A stretch of DNA of 64,000 nucleotides. Source: Sulfurospirillum cavolei (GTDB lineage Bacteria; Campylobacterota; Campylobacteria; Campylobacterales; Sulfurospirillaceae). This document shows positions 27,767 through 36,418 of the stretch, piece after piece. A program made the translations under genes and the position numbers. The notes beneath the pieces are model-generated. The model had not been told where the DNA came from. It was given only the letters and a program-made list of their open reading frames with translations, and made no database searches. How positions within the stretch are numbered: position 1 is the first letter of the stretch; every line of letters begins with the position of its first letter. The stretch lies in NCBI RefSeq assembly GCF_000813325.1, contig NZ_BBQE01000006.1. The stretch is one strand, 5' to 3'.

Positions 27767-28603
27767 ATGAACGCATTTTCTTCGATTGAGGCGATTACGC
27801 TTCAACACTCCACTCGCCATATGGATAAGATTCAAGCGCAATTTCCCCAAGCACACACGCAAAAAGCCGTTGAAGCTTTTGTGAAACTCGATAAAGGGGT
27901 CGTTTTTATTTACACGGGATTTTACGTTGCGGGCTTCGCCGAAACGGACGGACCCATAGGTGCTTATTTTCTCGCAAAGACGTTTCAGACGTTGGGTTTC
28001 ACGCCCGTCATCATTACCGACCACTTTTGCGAAGACTACTTTTTTGAATTTAAAACGCTCTACATCCCTCTTGAGGGACTTTTTAAAGAGCAATACGAAC
28101 TCTTGCTCAACACCTACAAACCCGTATGCCATTTTGCGATCGAACGTTGCGGACAAAACAAAGAGGGTCAGTACCTCAACGCGCGCGGCGTCGATATTAA
28201 GGAGTTTACCGCACCCGTAGACGAACTCTTCAAACTGGGCTCTAAAACCGCTCCGAGTTTCGGTATCGGCGACGGCGGTAACGAAATCGGTATGGGAAGC
28301 TTCGCCGAAGTGCTCCAAAACAAAGAATTTTTTTACGACTATTGTGTCATTGCTTGCGACTACCCGATGATCGCTTCGGTCTCCAACTGGGGTGGATACG
28401 GCTTTATCGCCGAGCTTGAAAAAGTCTTACATGTAAACGTTTTACCCAGCTTTGAAGAGGTCGAAAATTACCTTGCATTTATCGTTTCCAAAGGCTCGGT
28501 GGACGGCATCAAGCGCGAATCGACCATGTCCGTGGACGGTAAAGAATGGTCGATAGAACCCCAAATACTTCAAGCACTCAAAGAGTACGCTACGAAAGGA
28601 TAA
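27767..28603 (+). CDS. D-glutamate cyclase C-terminal-type protein (DUF4392)
   Basis: A 278-aa DUF4392 protein, the domain fused C-terminally to DUF1445 in mitochondrial D-glutamate cyclase. It shows GVVFIYTGFYVAGFAETDGPIGA near residues 45-67 (read in two parts), CGQNKEGQYLNARG, and FGIGDGGNEIGMG, a Gly-rich conserved patch. It starts MNAFSSIEAITLQ and is divergent from the DUF1445 gene across a 260-base spacer. The trxC gene follows 4 bases later, suggesting one transcript. Confidence 0.85.
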   Translation: MNAFSSIEAITLQHSTRHMDKIQAQFPQAHTQKAVEAFVKLDKGVVFIYTGFYVAGFAETDGPIGAYFLAKTFQTLGFTPVIITDHFCEDYFFEFKTLYIPLEGLFKEQYELLLNTYKPVCHFAIERCGQNKEGQYLNARGVDIKEFTAPVDELFKLGSKTAPSFGIGDGGNEIGMGSFAEVLQNKEFFYDYCVIACDYPMIASVSNWGGYGFIAELEKVLHVNVLPSFEEVENYLAFIVSKGSVDGIKRESTMSVDGKEWSIEPQILQALKEYATKG

Positions 28604-28606
28604 ACG

Positions 28607-29029
28607 ATGAAAGTCATCTGTCCCAACTGCTTGGCAACCAACAACGTTCCCAAACTCGAAGTCTATAAAAAAGCCAATTGCGGCAAATGCAAAGAGAGTT
28701 TGCTCGACCCTCATCCCATCGCCCTCTCAAGCGATACGATCGATGCGATTTTGGAAAGTACCGACGTACCCGTCATCGTCGACTTTTGGGCGCCGTGGTG
28801 CGGACCGTGCAAAGCCTTCGCCCCCACGTTCCAACAAGCCGCCCGCGCCTATCCGCTTCGCATTTTGTTCGCCAAAGTCGACACCGAAGCCGAACAGTTT
28901 TTGGCTTCGCGCTTTAAAATCCGCTCCATCCCAACACTAATCGTTTTTAAAAACGGCGAAGAGGTTGAACGTGTGAGTGGCGCAATGAGCGATGAAGATT
29001 TGGACGCTTTTGTGGAGAGGTTTTTGTAG
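28607..29029 (+). CDS. trxC: Thioredoxin with N-terminal zinc ribbon (thioredoxin 2 type)
   Basis: A 140-aa protein. Two CxxC pairs (Cys5/8 and Cys25/28) form a zinc ribbon as in TrxC, followed by a thioredoxin domain with the active site WCGPC (residues 64-68) and the cis-Pro in RSIPTLIVF. It reduces protein disulfides in the cytoplasm, and TrxC forms are often tied to oxidative stress. It follows the DUF4392 gene closely. Confidence 0.92.
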   Translation: MKVICPNCLATNNVPKLEVYKKANCGKCKESLLDPHPIALSSDTIDAILESTDVPVIVDFWAPWCGPCKAFAPTFQQAARAYPLRILFAKVDTEAEQFLASRFKIRSIPTLIVFKNGEEVERVSGAMSDEDLDAFVERFL

Positions 29030-29030
29030 T

Positions 29031-29060
29031 TTACATGTAAGCTTTGTTGCTTACATGTAA
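29031..29060. terminator. Perfect inverted pair of TTACATGTAAG motifs after trxC
   Basis: TTACATGTAAGC and GCTTACATGTAA form a perfect 12-bp stem with a six-base TTTGTT loop, directly after the trxC stop. It is the strongest of the paired-motif hairpins. The remaining 29061-29151 holds only a possible gene remnant. Confidence 0.7.
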
Positions 29061-29086
29061 GAAATACGGACAGACAAAAAGGCTAT

Positions 29087-29143
29087 TCAAAATGTTGTGT
29101 TTAAAGGCTCTGCCAATTTTTTTTTGATCTCTGAAAGTTCCAT
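29087..29143 (-). pseudogene. Possible remnant of a gene downstream of hepT
   Basis: After hepT an AGGAT ribosome-binding site and ATG open an 18-codon frame, MELSEIKKKLAEPLNTTF. It looks like the start of a longer protein that was cut short beside the ACATGTAAG hairpin. Too short to identify; it may be chance. Confidence 0.2.
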
Positions 29144-29151
29144 TTTTTATC

Positions 29152-29577
29152 CTAAATTTCAAAATTTTCTAGAAACTTCAAAACCTGCTCGTTCTTCACA
29201 TTCTCTGCTTTAGCATGCACAATGGCATCTTCAAGCATAATCTTTTCTGTTGTGACTAGAGAAATCAACTCTGCCTTGTATTCAGGTAATTTATGCGCGA
29301 TTACTTCCCAAACGATCTCTTCATCAATGCCAAAATAGCCATGATTGATTTGATTACGAAAGTCGACGATGCGACGGTATTCGCTTTTTAAAAGTCCACT
29401 GTTTAACAGCATTTTAGTGGCTTCGCCAATGATCTCAAGCTCTCTGATGCACGCATCCCATGCCATTTCATGCACGAGCAGTTCAGCGCCATTTTGAATC
29501 TTACATGTAAAGCGGGAAATTTTGTCAATTGCGATAAAAATATCGATGATATAGAGGCTTATATCGCGGTTAGACAT
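29152..29577 (-). CDS. hepT: HepT-like toxin (HEPN domain)
   Basis: A 141-aa HEPN protein with the RX4HXY motif RNQINHGY (residues 74-81), the hallmark of HepT ribonuclease toxins. The all-helical sequence starts MSNRDISLYIIDIFIAID. It overlaps the mntA gene by 8 bases, the standard arrangement of HepT/MntA modules, in which MntA AMPylates and silences the toxin. The in-frame ATG at 29631 is ignored because it lies deep inside mntA. Confidence 0.88.
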   Translation of the reverse strand: MSNRDISLYIIDIFIAIDKISRFTCKIQNGAELLVHEMAWDACIRELEIIGEATKMLLNSGLLKSEYRRIVDFRNQINHGYFGIDEEIVWEVIAHKLPEYKAELISLVTTEKIMLEDAIVHAKAENVKNEQVLKFLENFEI

Positions 29578-29854
29578 AGAGCACTTCGTGGGCGATTTTT
29601 TCTTTGATGAGATTGCGAATGGACTTTTCAAGCCCCAAATCGACTTTCGCTCCCAACTCTTTTTCTAAGAGCTCTTTAAGTGCATAGTAGTTGTCAAAAC
29701 TAGAGGGCATATCGACGATGATGTCGATGTCGCTTTGTGGGGTTTGTTGCTCTTTAGCGTAACTTCCGAAAAGTCCTATTTTTTTGACATTAAACTGCTC
29801 TTGCAAGAAAGGTTTGTGCGTTTTAAGATAGTCTAAAATCAACTCTTTGGTCAT
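29570..29854 (-). CDS. mntA: MntA-like nucleotidyltransferase antitoxin
   Basis: A 94-aa minimal nucleotidyltransferase with the GSX10DXD motif (Gly30-Ser31 to Asp42-x-Asp44) in GLFGSYAKEQQTPQSDIDI. This is the catalytic signature of MntA antitoxins, which add AMP groups to a tyrosine of HepT. It precedes and overlaps hepT. Function is by family; the pair looks intact. Confidence 0.88.
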   Translation of the reverse strand: MTKELILDYLKTHKPFLQEQFNVKKIGLFGSYAKEQQTPQSDIDIIVDMPSSFDNYYALKELLEKELGAKVDLGLEKSIRNLIKEKIAHEVLYV

Positions 29855-29989
29855 ATGCCACTTCCTCTTTTTAGTGCTTCTATTGTATCAAAAAAAGAGT
29901 TTTTTGTGCATTATCTTTCATTCTGAAATATTTTCAACCCCACTTCTCCCACTTTGCTACCATACCCTTATAAATCAAAACTGAGGTGC

Positions 29990-30343
29990 ATGATGGTTCT
30001 TGGCAAATGCCCGTATTGCGGTGGTGCAGTAATCTCGCAAAAGCTAACGATTCAAGGTCAAAAGGTCAACCTTTATGCGTGTGAGCATGCGAAAAAAGAG
30101 CGGGACATCAACGATGATTATGTGTTTAGCAGCGAGGCAACGTGTCGGTTTCGGGTCTACTCGAACACCTTTTTGCGCTGGAACAAACGCAGTTTGAGCG
30201 AGTATGAGATGAAACAACTGTTAAAAGAGGGGCAGATCGCGGTGCGGTTGCATGGGCGAAAAGGCACGGGAGAGTATTTTAAATACGTCATCCCCGATCC
30301 CGAATACGGCGTGAGTATTGTGTGGGATAGCGAGGTCGCTTAG
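29990..30343 (+). CDS. Zinc-ribbon protein, function unknown
   Basis: A 117-aa protein with a CPYCGG knuckle at the N-terminus followed by a second Cys/His cluster (ACEHAKKERD, ATCRF). This layout resembles the C4 zinc ribbons of topoisomerase I tails. The C-terminal half is basic (RLHGRKGTGEYFKYV). GAGGTG precedes the ATG pair at 29990/29993. Nucleic-acid binding is plausible; no specific family assigned. Confidence 0.7.
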   Translation: MMVLGKCPYCGGAVISQKLTIQGQKVNLYACEHAKKERDINDDYVFSSEATCRFRVYSNTFLRWNKRSLSEYEMKQLLKEGQIAVRLHGRKGTGEYFKYVIPDPEYGVSIVWDSEVA

Positions 30344-30361
30344 GGCTTACATGTCACGATT

Positions 30362-31669
30362 TTACGGATTGATTTGAGGGGACGGCATATCGATGAAATA
30401 GCCTTGCGAATAGTCGATGCCCAGCTGTTTGACGGTGGAGAGAACCGTGCTAGAGTGCACAAACTCCGCGACCGTTTTGATGCCCATTTTTTTGGAGAAT
30501 GCGACGATGGTTTCAACGACGATTTGGGCATTTTTGTCTTTGTCGATGTCTTTGATGAGGCTTCCGTCGATCTTGATAAAATCGGGATTGAGTTTGATGA
30601 TGTACGAAAAGTTGGAAAAGCCGCTTCCAAAATCATCGATAGCGACTTTAGCACCGTAGCGTTTGATTTCGTTGAAAAAATGGACGACTTTATTATAATC
30701 GTTCACTCTTTCCGATTCTAAAAGCTCGAAGGTCAAACGCTCTCCCATATGAGAATCGTGAAGTTTTTGGATAATAAAATCGTAAATGTCTTGATTGACG
30801 ATGTCTTCAAAAGAAAGGTTAATGCTAAAGTCATAACTATTGTGCTCGAAAATCTCAAAGGTTTTTTCGATGATCGTCGTCGTAATTTTGTCGTAAACTT
30901 TGATCATTTTGGCAACGGGGATGAAGTTGTGCGGCGTGTGAATAATGCCCTCTTCGTCGATCATACGCGAAAGCGACTCGAACTTGACCACGACGCCCGT
31001 TTCGTTATCGATAATCGGCTGAAAATAAGGAACGATACCCGAGCAATCAACGATGGCTTTGCGCACTTTGGTCGCGTATTTGAGGTTATTTTCGTACTCT
31101 TGCGCAAACGGCATCGAGTCTTCGAAAATCCAGTATTTGAGTTGTTTTTTTTTGGCAAACTTTTGTGCCATGCTGACTTTGGAAAAAATATCGTCGTTGC
31201 TCTCGCTTGCACTGGAAGATAAAGTCGAATCGACGTAAATTTCCGTTTGTGCGTATGCATACTTGATGTGCGTCAGTTTTTTGCACAATTGGCTAACGTA
31301 GGCTTTAAGCGTGTAAAAATTCATTTTTTCCGGAAGCAAGATCGCAAATTCGTCTCCGGCGATACGGTAAACGCGCGTATCGCCAAGCTCGCTTTTCAGC
31401 GTTTTCGCAAACGACTCTAAAATAAAATCGCCCACGACAAAACCGTAAAAATCGTTTAAAAGTTTGAAATTATCGATATTTGCGATGATTAACGTAAAGC
31501 GCGTCGCCTCTTCAAGATCGTGTCGCAATTGGTACAAATTGGGAAGGCGCGTCAAAGGGTCGATGTAAAATTGTTCGATAAGGCTCTGCTGCACAACGTG
31601 AAGCTCGCGACTGAGAAGTTTGACTTTGTCTTGCAACACCGTTGCGCTCGATACGTCCCTATTCATCAC
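30362..31669 (-). CDS. GGDEF-EAL domain protein with degenerate motifs
   Basis: A 435-aa cytoplasmic protein: short coiled N-terminus (residues 1-35), GGDEF domain with AGDEF (104-108), and EAL domain with ESL (231-233) instead of EAL, then DDFGSGFSNFSYI and a changed AEFVHS loop. The catalytic Glu of the EAL motif is kept, but several neighbours differ, so it may be a weak phosphodiesterase or a c-di-GMP/GTP-responsive regulator. It stands alone, convergent with the zinc-ribbon gene. A CTTACATGTC motif lies in the short gap. Confidence 0.88.
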   Translation of the reverse strand: MMNRDVSSATVLQDKVKLLSRELHVVQQSLIEQFYIDPLTRLPNLYQLRHDLEEATRFTLIIANIDNFKLLNDFYGFVVGDFILESFAKTLKSELGDTRVYRIAGDEFAILLPEKMNFYTLKAYVSQLCKKLTHIKYAYAQTEIYVDSTLSSSASESNDDIFSKVSMAQKFAKKKQLKYWIFEDSMPFAQEYENNLKYATKVRKAIVDCSGIVPYFQPIIDNETGVVVKFESLSRMIDEEGIIHTPHNFIPVAKMIKVYDKITTTIIEKTFEIFEHNSYDFSINLSFEDIVNQDIYDFIIQKLHDSHMGERLTFELLESERVNDYNKVVHFFNEIKRYGAKVAIDDFGSGFSNFSYIIKLNPDFIKIDGSLIKDIDKDKNAQIVVETIVAFSKKMGIKTVAEFVHSSTVLSTVKQLGIDYSQGYFIDMPSPQINP

Positions 31670-31771
31670 ATGACCTTATGGCATTTTTTGAGATTCGCTT
31701 ATAATTGTACCGAAAAATAAAGACGCTTTGACTACTTAATCGTATACTCATCGCATTTTTGAGAAAGGTTT

Positions 31772-31780
31772 TGCTAGAAT
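31772..31780 (+). promoter_or_regulatory. Extended -10 promoter for the secreted hypothetical gene
   Basis: TGCTAGAAT, an extended -10 (TGn plus TAGAAT), lies 25 bases before the ATG at 31805. The same nine bases occur before the response regulator gene at 47976-47984. Confidence 0.45.
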
Positions 31781-31804
31781 AATTTAAAAATAAAAGGAGA
31801 AATG

Positions 31805-32158
31805 ATGACGACAAGAAAAATTTTTGCCCTCATAACAACGCTTTTTTTATCAATCAGCGTTCATGCCGCAAACAAGAAAGAAATTGAGATACCTCGAACG
31901 GTTCAAAAAGATATTTACAAATACTACGTCCTTGAAGAAAACAAAAAAGCAACCATCTTTCAAGTAACGTACAAACGTGTAGGAACAAACGCCTTCGATT
32001 TCGGGAAAGTAGAGATTAACTGCCCCTCTAAAGTCATTCGACTTCTCGGGAAAAGCGTTAAATCCGTTCAGGATATTAGCACTTCGACTCCGGGACAATG
32101 GGTAAAACCTGCCGTTAGTACAATCGAATCGGATATGATTGCATACGTTTGTCGCTAA
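31805..32158 (+). CDS. Small exported protein, function unknown
   Basis: A 117-aa protein with a signal peptide (MTTRKIFALITTLFLSISVHAA) and a short mature domain with two Cys (INCPSK and a C-terminal VCR), which could form a disulfide. The second of two consecutive ATGs is chosen for its better spacing to AGGAG. The stop overlaps the convergent gene by 4 bases. No family recognised. Confidence 0.7.
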   Translation: MTTRKIFALITTLFLSISVHAANKKEIEIPRTVQKDIYKYYVLEENKKATIFQVTYKRVGTNAFDFGKVEINCPSKVIRLLGKSVKSVQDISTSTPGQWVKPAVSTIESDMIAYVCR

Positions 32159-32517
32159 GAAAGAAGTTCTCGTAAAAGCGGCTGCATCTCGCTATAATCG
32201 TCTCTTTGGCTAAACGCTTGAAGAAGTTGCATTTTTGCGGCATACACTTGCGTATCAAAGTAGGTCGTCGAAGTACCGAAATCCAAACTCTCCGCACCCA
32301 AAAGACCGAGCGTTTCAAAAGCACTTGAAGAGGTAAGCAGTCCGAGCGTATCTTGCGTAATCATTTTTGTAAGCCAAGAGTTATCGCCCTCACTCGCACC
32401 CGTCGAATCGTAGTGCAATAAAAAGTCTTCAAAGCTCGCATCTTCGCCTTTGACGGAAGTGTAAAGCGCGTAACTCGCACCCGCGTACGGGTCAATCTCA
32501 AAAAGTCGGCTGTCCAT
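32155..32517 (-). CDS. Hypothetical 120-aa protein
   Basis: Starts MDSRLFEIDPYAGASYALYTS with a clear TAAGGAGC ribosome-binding site. The sequence is acidic, low in basic residues, and rich in Ser/Thr/Leu, with no Cys, signal peptide or membrane segment. It resembles small flagellar or rod-type secreted proteins only in composition; I cannot assign a family. It sits 83 bases upstream-side of phoX's end on the same strand. Confidence 0.65.
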   Translation of the reverse strand: MDSRLFEIDPYAGASYALYTSVKGEDASFEDFLLHYDSTGASEGDNSWLTKMITQDTLGLLTSSSAFETLGLLGAESLDFGTSTTYFDTQVYAAKMQLLQAFSQRDDYSEMQPLLRELLS

Positions 32518-32600
32518 GATGTGCTCCTTATTCTTCGGTAGAAGCAAGCAAAAAACATACCTTTTCGAAACTCGGGGAGGCTCTCCCCGAAGCTTCGATC

Positions 32601-34421
32601 TTACTCAAATGCGGGAAACGGTCCTACGACGCCGACCCACGACTCAATGTCTTGCGGCGAGCTTTTTTTGTCTTTATCGCTCTCGCCGTAAGGATGTTGC
32701 ACGACCGCGGTCAAATAAGCGTTACCGCCGATGTTAGGGTACCAAAACGGAGAGGTCGTTTCAGAACCGTAAGGGGTCGTGAAAATACGCGTTAACTTCT
32801 TCGTCTCAACGTTATACGCCCACATGTAATCGATTTGGCGTAATCCCGTATCTTCTCCGATAATAAGAAGGTTGGAGTTTTTGATAAACGTTAGATTGTC
32901 CGGCTCGGCAATCGCATCGACGGAGCATTTGTTGCCCTCGTAATCGCTCCCTTTAGGATACGTCTTCATTTCGCCCATTACTTCGCCGACGAACGTTGTC
33001 GCGACCATCGCACTCGCAAGCGACGCACCGTTTGCGTCTTTTTGTCCGGAGACGATATCTAAACGGTAAACCCCGCCGCAGTCGTTACGCGGAAGTTTGA
33101 TGTGATTTCCGCCGCCTTGGTCGTACTTATCGCTCGCTTCACCGCTTTTTTTGTAGTCTTCCATTCCGTAAAGCACACGGCTAATCGCGATATAGAGCTG
33201 ATTAGTTTTTGGATTGAACGTAATGCCCTCTTTTTTATTGAACTCCGTCGTCGCACCGAGGTATGCCGCATAACGTCGCGCTTCGAGGCGTGAAGCGGCT
33301 ATCTCCATACCCTCTTTGAGTTTCAAACATTCAAAACCCCATGAAGTATTGACGGAACGAAAATCCGCCGGACATTTGCCGTTCATGTCTTTGGCGACTT
33401 CAAACATGGCGTCGATGGAGAGCTTTTTATCGACGTAACTTCTGATTTGAGCGTCGCTTGCATGTCCGAGATTGATCCACGTGAGGTTAAAAGCACCTCC
33501 GTTACGATCGCTTTTTTGTTCCAACTTTGCCGAATAAAGTGTTCCGGCACTAAGATCTTTGGGTTGATCGGCAATAAACATAAACAGTGCGCCGTTCACG
33601 CCGTCATCGGTCAAATAGACGGTTTTTTCATCGGGCATGACGTAGCCTAGCTCATGCGCAAAGCGTCCCATCGCATAGTGCTTGACGTATTTTGTGTCGC
33701 CTTTGTCGCTGGTGATGGTCACTTCGGGCATCCAACCCCAATAGTAAGGATTGAGTGCTTTTTCGCCTTCTTTAAAGTAGAGCGTGAAGTTAAAGTAGTA
33801 TTCGTCTTTGGCTAAAGCTCTCGCGTTAGGTTCATACTCTTCGCTACCGAGATGGCTTCCCCACGGCGTTTTCATACCCGCACAGTGAACCCAACCGCCG
33901 TAATAATCCGCTTGGGAAATCGGGCTGGTCGCAACGGCTTTTAAGCCGCCATCAGCCGTTTTTTCGAGTCGGGAAATGTACATTGCACCCGGTCCGCATT
34001 CAAATTGGGTAATCGCATACAATTGCCCGTTTCGTTCATGTAACGTCGTATGATCGGGACCGGAGCCGTCTTTACTCGTTTTACAGACGAAAGGACTTCC
34101 GTCTTTGTGATTGATCGGCACGCCCGCTTCATTTTTGATTTGGCCGAAAATCTCGGTCGTTTTGCCGTCTAAACTCGGTAAAACTTGACCCGTACGAGCG
34201 ATCGTATGCCAACCGATTTTATAACTTTTGCCGTTAATCGTCACCTCTTCAGAGGTTAGGATTTGCCTTTTTTGCGCATCGCTAATCGGTGCGTCGACGG
34301 ATTTGAACGCAACATCGTTCAAGGATTGCGACGAGACAGAGGGTTGAGTCGTGCTACAGGCCGTGAAAATCAAGCCGAGCAACGCCGCACCGGTAACGCT
34401 TTTTAAAACGGTGTAAGCCAT
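32601..34421 (-). CDS. phoX: PhoX-like alkaline phosphatase, predicted lipoprotein
   Basis: A 606-aa PhoX/DUF839 protein. PhoX enzymes release phosphate from organic esters using calcium and iron. The family signature is present as HCAGMKTPWGSHLGSEEYEP, including the conserved Cys and the acidic metal ligands. The N-terminus is a lipoprotein signal with lipobox LIFTAC (Cys22) and no twin-arginine motif, whereas C. jejuni PhoX is Tat-exported. It is divergent from a diheme c-type cytochrome gene. A binding role without phosphatase activity cannot be excluded. Confidence 0.85.
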   Translation of the reverse strand: MAYTVLKSVTGAALLGLIFTACSTTQPSVSSQSLNDVAFKSVDAPISDAQKRQILTSEEVTINGKSYKIGWHTIARTGQVLPSLDGKTTEIFGQIKNEAGVPINHKDGSPFVCKTSKDGSGPDHTTLHERNGQLYAITQFECGPGAMYISRLEKTADGGLKAVATSPISQADYYGGWVHCAGMKTPWGSHLGSEEYEPNARALAKDEYYFNFTLYFKEGEKALNPYYWGWMPEVTITSDKGDTKYVKHYAMGRFAHELGYVMPDEKTVYLTDDGVNGALFMFIADQPKDLSAGTLYSAKLEQKSDRNGGAFNLTWINLGHASDAQIRSYVDKKLSIDAMFEVAKDMNGKCPADFRSVNTSWGFECLKLKEGMEIAASRLEARRYAAYLGATTEFNKKEGITFNPKTNQLYIAISRVLYGMEDYKKSGEASDKYDQGGGNHIKLPRNDCGGVYRLDIVSGQKDANGASLASAMVATTFVGEVMGEMKTYPKGSDYEGNKCSVDAIAEPDNLTFIKNSNLLIIGEDTGLRQIDYMWAYNVETKKLTRIFTTPYGSETTSPFWYPNIGGNAYLTAVVQHPYGESDKDKKSSPQDIESWVGVVGPFPAFE

Positions 34422-34438
34422 AGTTTTTTCCTTTCAAT

Positions 34439-34524
34439 CGTAATAAAGTCTACTGCGTAATCTTAAAATCAATTCATTACGGCTCTATTACAAACGTGTG
34501 ACATTTTACAGTCTCAAAGACGTA
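34439..34524. promoter_or_regulatory. Cluster of CGTAAT/ATTACG elements in the phoX-cytochrome divergent region
   Basis: CGTAAT occurs at 34439, 34456 and 34521 and ATTACG at 34476. The pair at 34456/34476 forms a 6-bp inverted repeat with a 14-base spacer. This lies between the two divergent start codons and could be a shared operator. No known regulator is implied by the sequence. Confidence 0.3.
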
Positions 34525-34547
34525 ATCAAATCGAAACCCTTGCACTT

Positions 34548-34553
34548 TATAAT
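34548..34553 (+). promoter_or_regulatory. -10 promoter element for the diheme cytochrome gene
   Basis: A perfect TATAAT lies 29 bases before the ATG at 34582. It overlaps the alternative in-frame ATG at 34552, which argues that translation starts at 34582. Confidence 0.5.
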
Positions 34554-34581
34554 GAAGCCATCCCAACACAAGAGCGACACG

Positions 34582-36330
34582 ATGCTAAAACCATCTCTTT
34601 TTTTAAGCACTTTTTGCGCACTTCTACTGACTGCCGACGAGGTCGATCTAAAAAACACGCACCTTGTCAACGAAACGGCGTATATTACGAGTCAGTGTTA
34701 CACTAAAACCGAGGACGAACACACTAAAAACATTCTGCACAACCCCTGTTTTAGCTGCCATATTAAAAATAAAATTCCCAATTACACGCTTTACGACGAC
34801 GATTTGCAACTGGCTTACGACTTTCCTTCTTCCGCACTGAAAAACCCGTGGACCAATCTCTTTTTAGACCGAAGCGAAGCGGTGCATAACATCACCGATG
34901 AAGAAATCTTGCGCTACGTCAGGGAAGACAACTACCGAAGAAACGGTCAAATCATTTTGAAAGAAAAGCTCACGCATCTCCCTTCGGCTTGGGACGCCGA
35001 CGATAACGGCGTTTGGGACGGGTATATTCCCGATTGTTATTTTACGTTCGATCACGAAGGTTTTGATAAAGACCCAAGCGGTGCGTACACGGGTTGGAGG
35101 GCTTTTGCTTATTACCCTTTTTTAGGAACGTTTTGGCCGACAAACGGTAGTACCGATGACGTGATGATTCGCCTCGATTCGCCTTTTCGGCAAGACGAAA
35201 ACGGAAGGTTTAATAAAGAAGTTTACACGCTCAATCTTTTGATCGTCGAAGCGTTAATCAAACAAAAAAGCCTTGCGATCGACCCCGTAGACGAAAGACG
35301 TTACGGCGTCGATTTGAACCAAAACGGCATTCTCGATACCGCACGTGAAATCGTCTTTCGCTGGGAACAACCGACGTACGACGCTACCGCGATGAAACTT
35401 TCCAACTTTAGCATGAGTTACGTCGGAAAAGCCAAAGCCCTATTGGAGTCCAACGACTACCTCATCGCGCCGGGGCTTTACCCGAAAAACACGGAATTTC
35501 TCCACTCCGTTCGCTATATCGACGTCAATCCCAAAGGCGAAATCGTCTTAGCTCCCCGCATGAAAGAGCTTCGCTACGCTAAAAAACTCTTTTGGTATCC
35601 TTATTTTCAGCTCTCAAACGCCGGAATGGAAGAGGTTAAAGAGAAAGAAAGCTCCCCCGATAACGTCGACAAATACGTCGGGAACATCGAAACGGGTTTG
35701 AACAATAAACTCGGTTGGTACTATCAAGGTTTTATCGAAGATGCTCGAGGCGAACTACGCCCGCAAAGTTATGAAGAGACGCTTTTTTGCATGGGATGCC
35801 ATAGCAATATCGGAGCGATTGCCGATAGTACCTTTGTGTTTCAACGAAAATTCGAAAAAGGAACGTATCAAAACGGGTGGTACCATTGGAGTCAAAAAGG
35901 GTTTAAAAATATTCGCGATCGAATGCTACCTAACGGCGAAAGCGAGTACGTCCGCTACCTCAAAAACAACAACGCCGGCGACGAATTTAGAGACAATCGT
36001 GAGATTATGGAGAAGTTTTTCGTTCAAGGATGGGAAAAAGACGAAGCGAACGTTCAAAAAGAGTTGCTTGCCAAGCTCGAAAACCAAGACGTGCGCCTAG
36101 ACGCATTTTGGAAGCTCAAAAAAGAGGCGATCAAACGCCTGCAAAACGATATATCGTACCTACTTTTACCCTCTCTCCCTCGTGCGCTAACGCTCGATAA
36201 AGCTTACAAAATCATTGTCGAAGAGCAAAGTTTTCGCTACGGTCGAGACGCACATGTCACACCCGTAACCAACGTGCATCGGGAAGTAAAATCCAAACAA
36301 ATGACGCACCTTGAAAAAATAGAACACTAA
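34582..36330 (+). CDS. Exported diheme c-type cytochrome with EF-hand-like loops
   Basis: A 582-residue-range protein (stop at 36328-36330) starting MLKPSLFLSTFCALLLTA, a signal peptide. Two CxxCH heme sites are seen: CFSCH near the N-terminus and CMGCH about two thirds along. Two calcium-loop-like segments, DADDNGVWDG and DLNQNGILD, lie between. The start is set by the promoter and signal peptide. It is divergent from phoX. Periplasmic electron transfer is likely; the partner enzyme or substrate is unknown. No named family recognised. Confidence 0.8.
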   Translation: MLKPSLFLSTFCALLLTADEVDLKNTHLVNETAYITSQCYTKTEDEHTKNILHNPCFSCHIKNKIPNYTLYDDDLQLAYDFPSSALKNPWTNLFLDRSEAVHNITDEEILRYVREDNYRRNGQIILKEKLTHLPSAWDADDNGVWDGYIPDCYFTFDHEGFDKDPSGAYTGWRAFAYYPFLGTFWPTNGSTDDVMIRLDSPFRQDENGRFNKEVYTLNLLIVEALIKQKSLAIDPVDERRYGVDLNQNGILDTAREIVFRWEQPTYDATAMKLSNFSMSYVGKAKALLESNDYLIAPGLYPKNTEFLHSVRYIDVNPKGEIVLAPRMKELRYAKKLFWYPYFQLSNAGMEEVKEKESSPDNVDKYVGNIETGLNNKLGWYYQGFIEDARGELRPQSYEETLFCMGCHSNIGAIADSTFVFQRKFEKGTYQNGWYHWSQKGFKNIRDRMLPNGESEYVRYLKNNNAGDEFRDNREIMEKFFVQGWEKDEANVQKELLAKLENQDVRLDAFWKLKKEAIKRLQNDISYLLLPSLPRALTLDKAYKIIVEEQSFRYGRDAHVTPVTNVHREVKSKQMTHLEKIEH

Positions 36331-36383
36331 AGGTTATTTTTGATTAAACGTCAAATAAAATCTTTTCATTGATAAAAATCGGT

Positions 36384-36389
36384 TATAAT
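36384..36389 (+). promoter_or_regulatory. -10 promoter element for the first PfpI gene
   Basis: A perfect TATAAT, 30 bases before the start codon, with an AAAGGAG ribosome-binding site following. Confidence 0.5.
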
Positions 36390-36418
36390 CTAAACACCAC
36401 CACTTTAAAGGAGACATC

